NCBI GenBank assembly: GCA_021827245.1
Contig: JAKAWN010000054.1
Coordinates: 1 to 22,882 of the forward strand
DNA length: 22,882 nt
Reading direction: 5' to 3'
From: Acidobacteriota bacterium
Lineage (GTDB): Bacteria > Acidobacteriota > Terriglobia > UBA7540
Notes under the pieces: model-generated
What the model was told of the DNA's origin: nothing
The model's database searches: none
The model's input: the letters and a program-made list of their open reading frames with translations, nothing else
Shown: piece after piece, positions 21,891 through 22,882 of the stretch
Layout: each line of letters opens with the position of its first letter
Position numbering within the stretch: position 1 is the stretch's first letter
Position numbers and translations under genes: made by a program

Positions 21891-22882
21891 ATGATCCTTG
21901 GAAAGTCGGTCTCAAAATCCCTCCTGGAACGCTTCCATGCCGCCCATTGGCGCAGACCCCTGATCGTGGTCGGCGCAACCGTGATCGCGATCGAGGCCTT
22001 GTTTCTGGCACTCGTCATTCATCGGCGGCAGGTTGCGGATAATGCCCTCGCCAAAGAGGCGCTCCTCGCCGTGAAAGAAGTGAAATTCATAAGCGAAAAA
22101 CGCGAGGTGTGTTCCGTCGAGAAGCTTCCACCAAGAACAACCTTCAGCGACTTCCTCTCCAATCTGGGACTCGAACCCAATACCATCCAGAAAGTCGTTC
22201 AGGACGTTCGCCCGGTTTACAATCTGGCGATGGTCCACGCCGGCAACCTGGTCACGCTGGTTAACTCCGGGCAGGGCGCATTAAAGGAGATCGGCTACGA
22301 GATCGATCCTGAACATACGCTCTGGATCAGGAAGGAAAATCCCGGATTTGACGCCACCATCAGGAAGATTCCGGTCGTCACTAAGGTGGCGGAAGTATCG
22401 GGAACAGTGCACAGTTCGCTTTTTACTGCGGTTGAGAATCAGGGCGAGCGGGACCAGCTTACGCTCAACTTTGCCGATATTTTCGCCTGGGACTTTGACT
22501 TCAATACCGACACACAAAACGGCGACCGCTTCGAGGTAATTGTTCAGAAGAAATTTCTCAACGGGAAGTTCGAGAGCTACGGAAAAATTCTGGCGGCGGA
22601 ATACGACAGCGGGAAACAGCATTATCAGGCTCTCCTGTTCCATGACCCGGACGGGCAGCCGGCCTACTACGCACCCGACGGCAAGGCAGTCAAGAAAGCC
22701 TTTCTACGATCACCTTTGCGGTTTGCTGCACCCATCACGTCGCGCTTCAGCTACCACAGATTTCATCCCATCCTGAAGCGTTACTTGCCTCACCTTGGCA
22801 TCGATTACGGAGCGCCAATGGGCAGCAAAGTGCAGGCTGTGGCTAATGGCACCGTGATTTTTGCCAGCTGGGACGGAGGAGG
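21891..22882 (+). CDS. M23/LytM-family peptidoglycan metallopeptidase, 3' end cut by window edge
   Basis: The plus strand is open without a stop from ATG 21891 to the window end (330 codons). The N-terminus has a cytoplasmic basic segment and one membrane helix (PLIVVGATVIAIEALFLALV, residues about 23-42), so the protein is anchored with its bulk in the periplasm. A Csd3-like middle region follows, with FSDFLSNLGLEP (a LysM/OapA-like domain) and the block NGDRFEVIVQKKF. The LytM domain starts at LRFAAPITSRFSYHRFHPILKRYL (H in RFHP is the first zinc ligand) and has HLGIDY (the HxxxD motif), then VQAVANGTVIFASW. The final catalytic HxH lies beyond the window. It cleaves peptidoglycan cross-links, as in cell elongation or division. 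No strong ribosome-binding site is visible. It is divergent from mobA. Confidence 0.88.
   Translation, partial: MILGKSVSKSLLERFHAAHWRRPLIVVGATVIAIEALFLALVIHRRQVADNALAKEALLAVKEVKFISEKREVCSVEKLPPRTTFSDFLSNLGLEPNTIQKVVQDVRPVYNLAMVHAGNLVTLVNSGQGALKEIGYEIDPEHTLWIRKENPGFDATIRKIPVVTKVAEVSGTVHSSLFTAVENQGERDQLTLNFADIFAWDFDFNTDTQNGDRFEVIVQKKFLNGKFESYGKILAAEYDSGKQHYQALLFHDPDGQPAYYAPDGKAVKKAFLRSPLRFAAPITSRFSYHRFHPILKRYLPHLGIDYGAPMGSKVQAVANGTVIFASWDGG

Overview
The window is a chromosomal segment with ordinary high-coding-density bacterial gene order and intergenic DNA rich in hairpins. The mix of genes suggests a soil or environmental bacterium, most likely Acidobacteriota: a birA-coaX-hypothetical-rRNA methyltransferase run, many TTG/GTG starts, hairpin-cluster repeats of a kind I associate with that phylum, a BamD-like lipoprotein, a GH42 glycosidase, and a selenoprotein. 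The phylum call is inference from content only. No rRNA or tRNA genes, CRISPR arrays, transposases or phage genes were seen.

Left third (1-7.3 kb, minus strand): one probable operon transcribed leftwards from a good sigma70-type promoter (7294-7322). The order is valS, nadC, birA, coaX, a conserved hypothetical gene, then a TrmA/RlmD-type rRNA methyltransferase cut by the window edge. It combines translation (ValS, RNA methylation) with NAD, biotin-ligation and CoA cofactor functions. Next (7.5-10.3 kb, minus) are a BamD/TPR lipoprotein, a divergent ribulose-phosphate 3-epimerase homologue and a receiver domain lacking every phosphorylation residue. Then come a plus-strand NhaR-type LysR regulator, a zinc-ribbon protein and a small periplasmic cytochrome c (both minus).

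The central region (12.7-16.9 kb) is the most interesting. After a 567-bp gap with a chain of hairpins there is a plus-strand three-gene cassette: radical SAM protein, DUF169 protein, ATP-grasp ligase. The radical SAM frame appears to stop at a TGA directly after a Cys codon. The next codons read Ala-Glu-Pro, so the tail is Cys-TGA-Ala-Glu-Pro, the CUAEP tail I recall from a family of radical SAM selenoproteins. A bacterial-type SECIS hairpin (8-bp stem with one mismatch, loop AGUU) starts 11 nt after the TGA, with its apical loop 19 nt after it. I therefore annotate the gene as a selenoprotein running to 14753, not the truncated 470-residue product.

Right third (17-22.9 kb): an Fe(II)-trafficking protein (YggX type), a possible small membrane protein, a GH42 beta-galactosidase with a Tat-like N-terminus, an orphan Mla/Mkl-type ABC ATPase and a MobA-type guanylyltransferase, all minus. 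A plus-strand M23/LytM peptidase runs off the right end.
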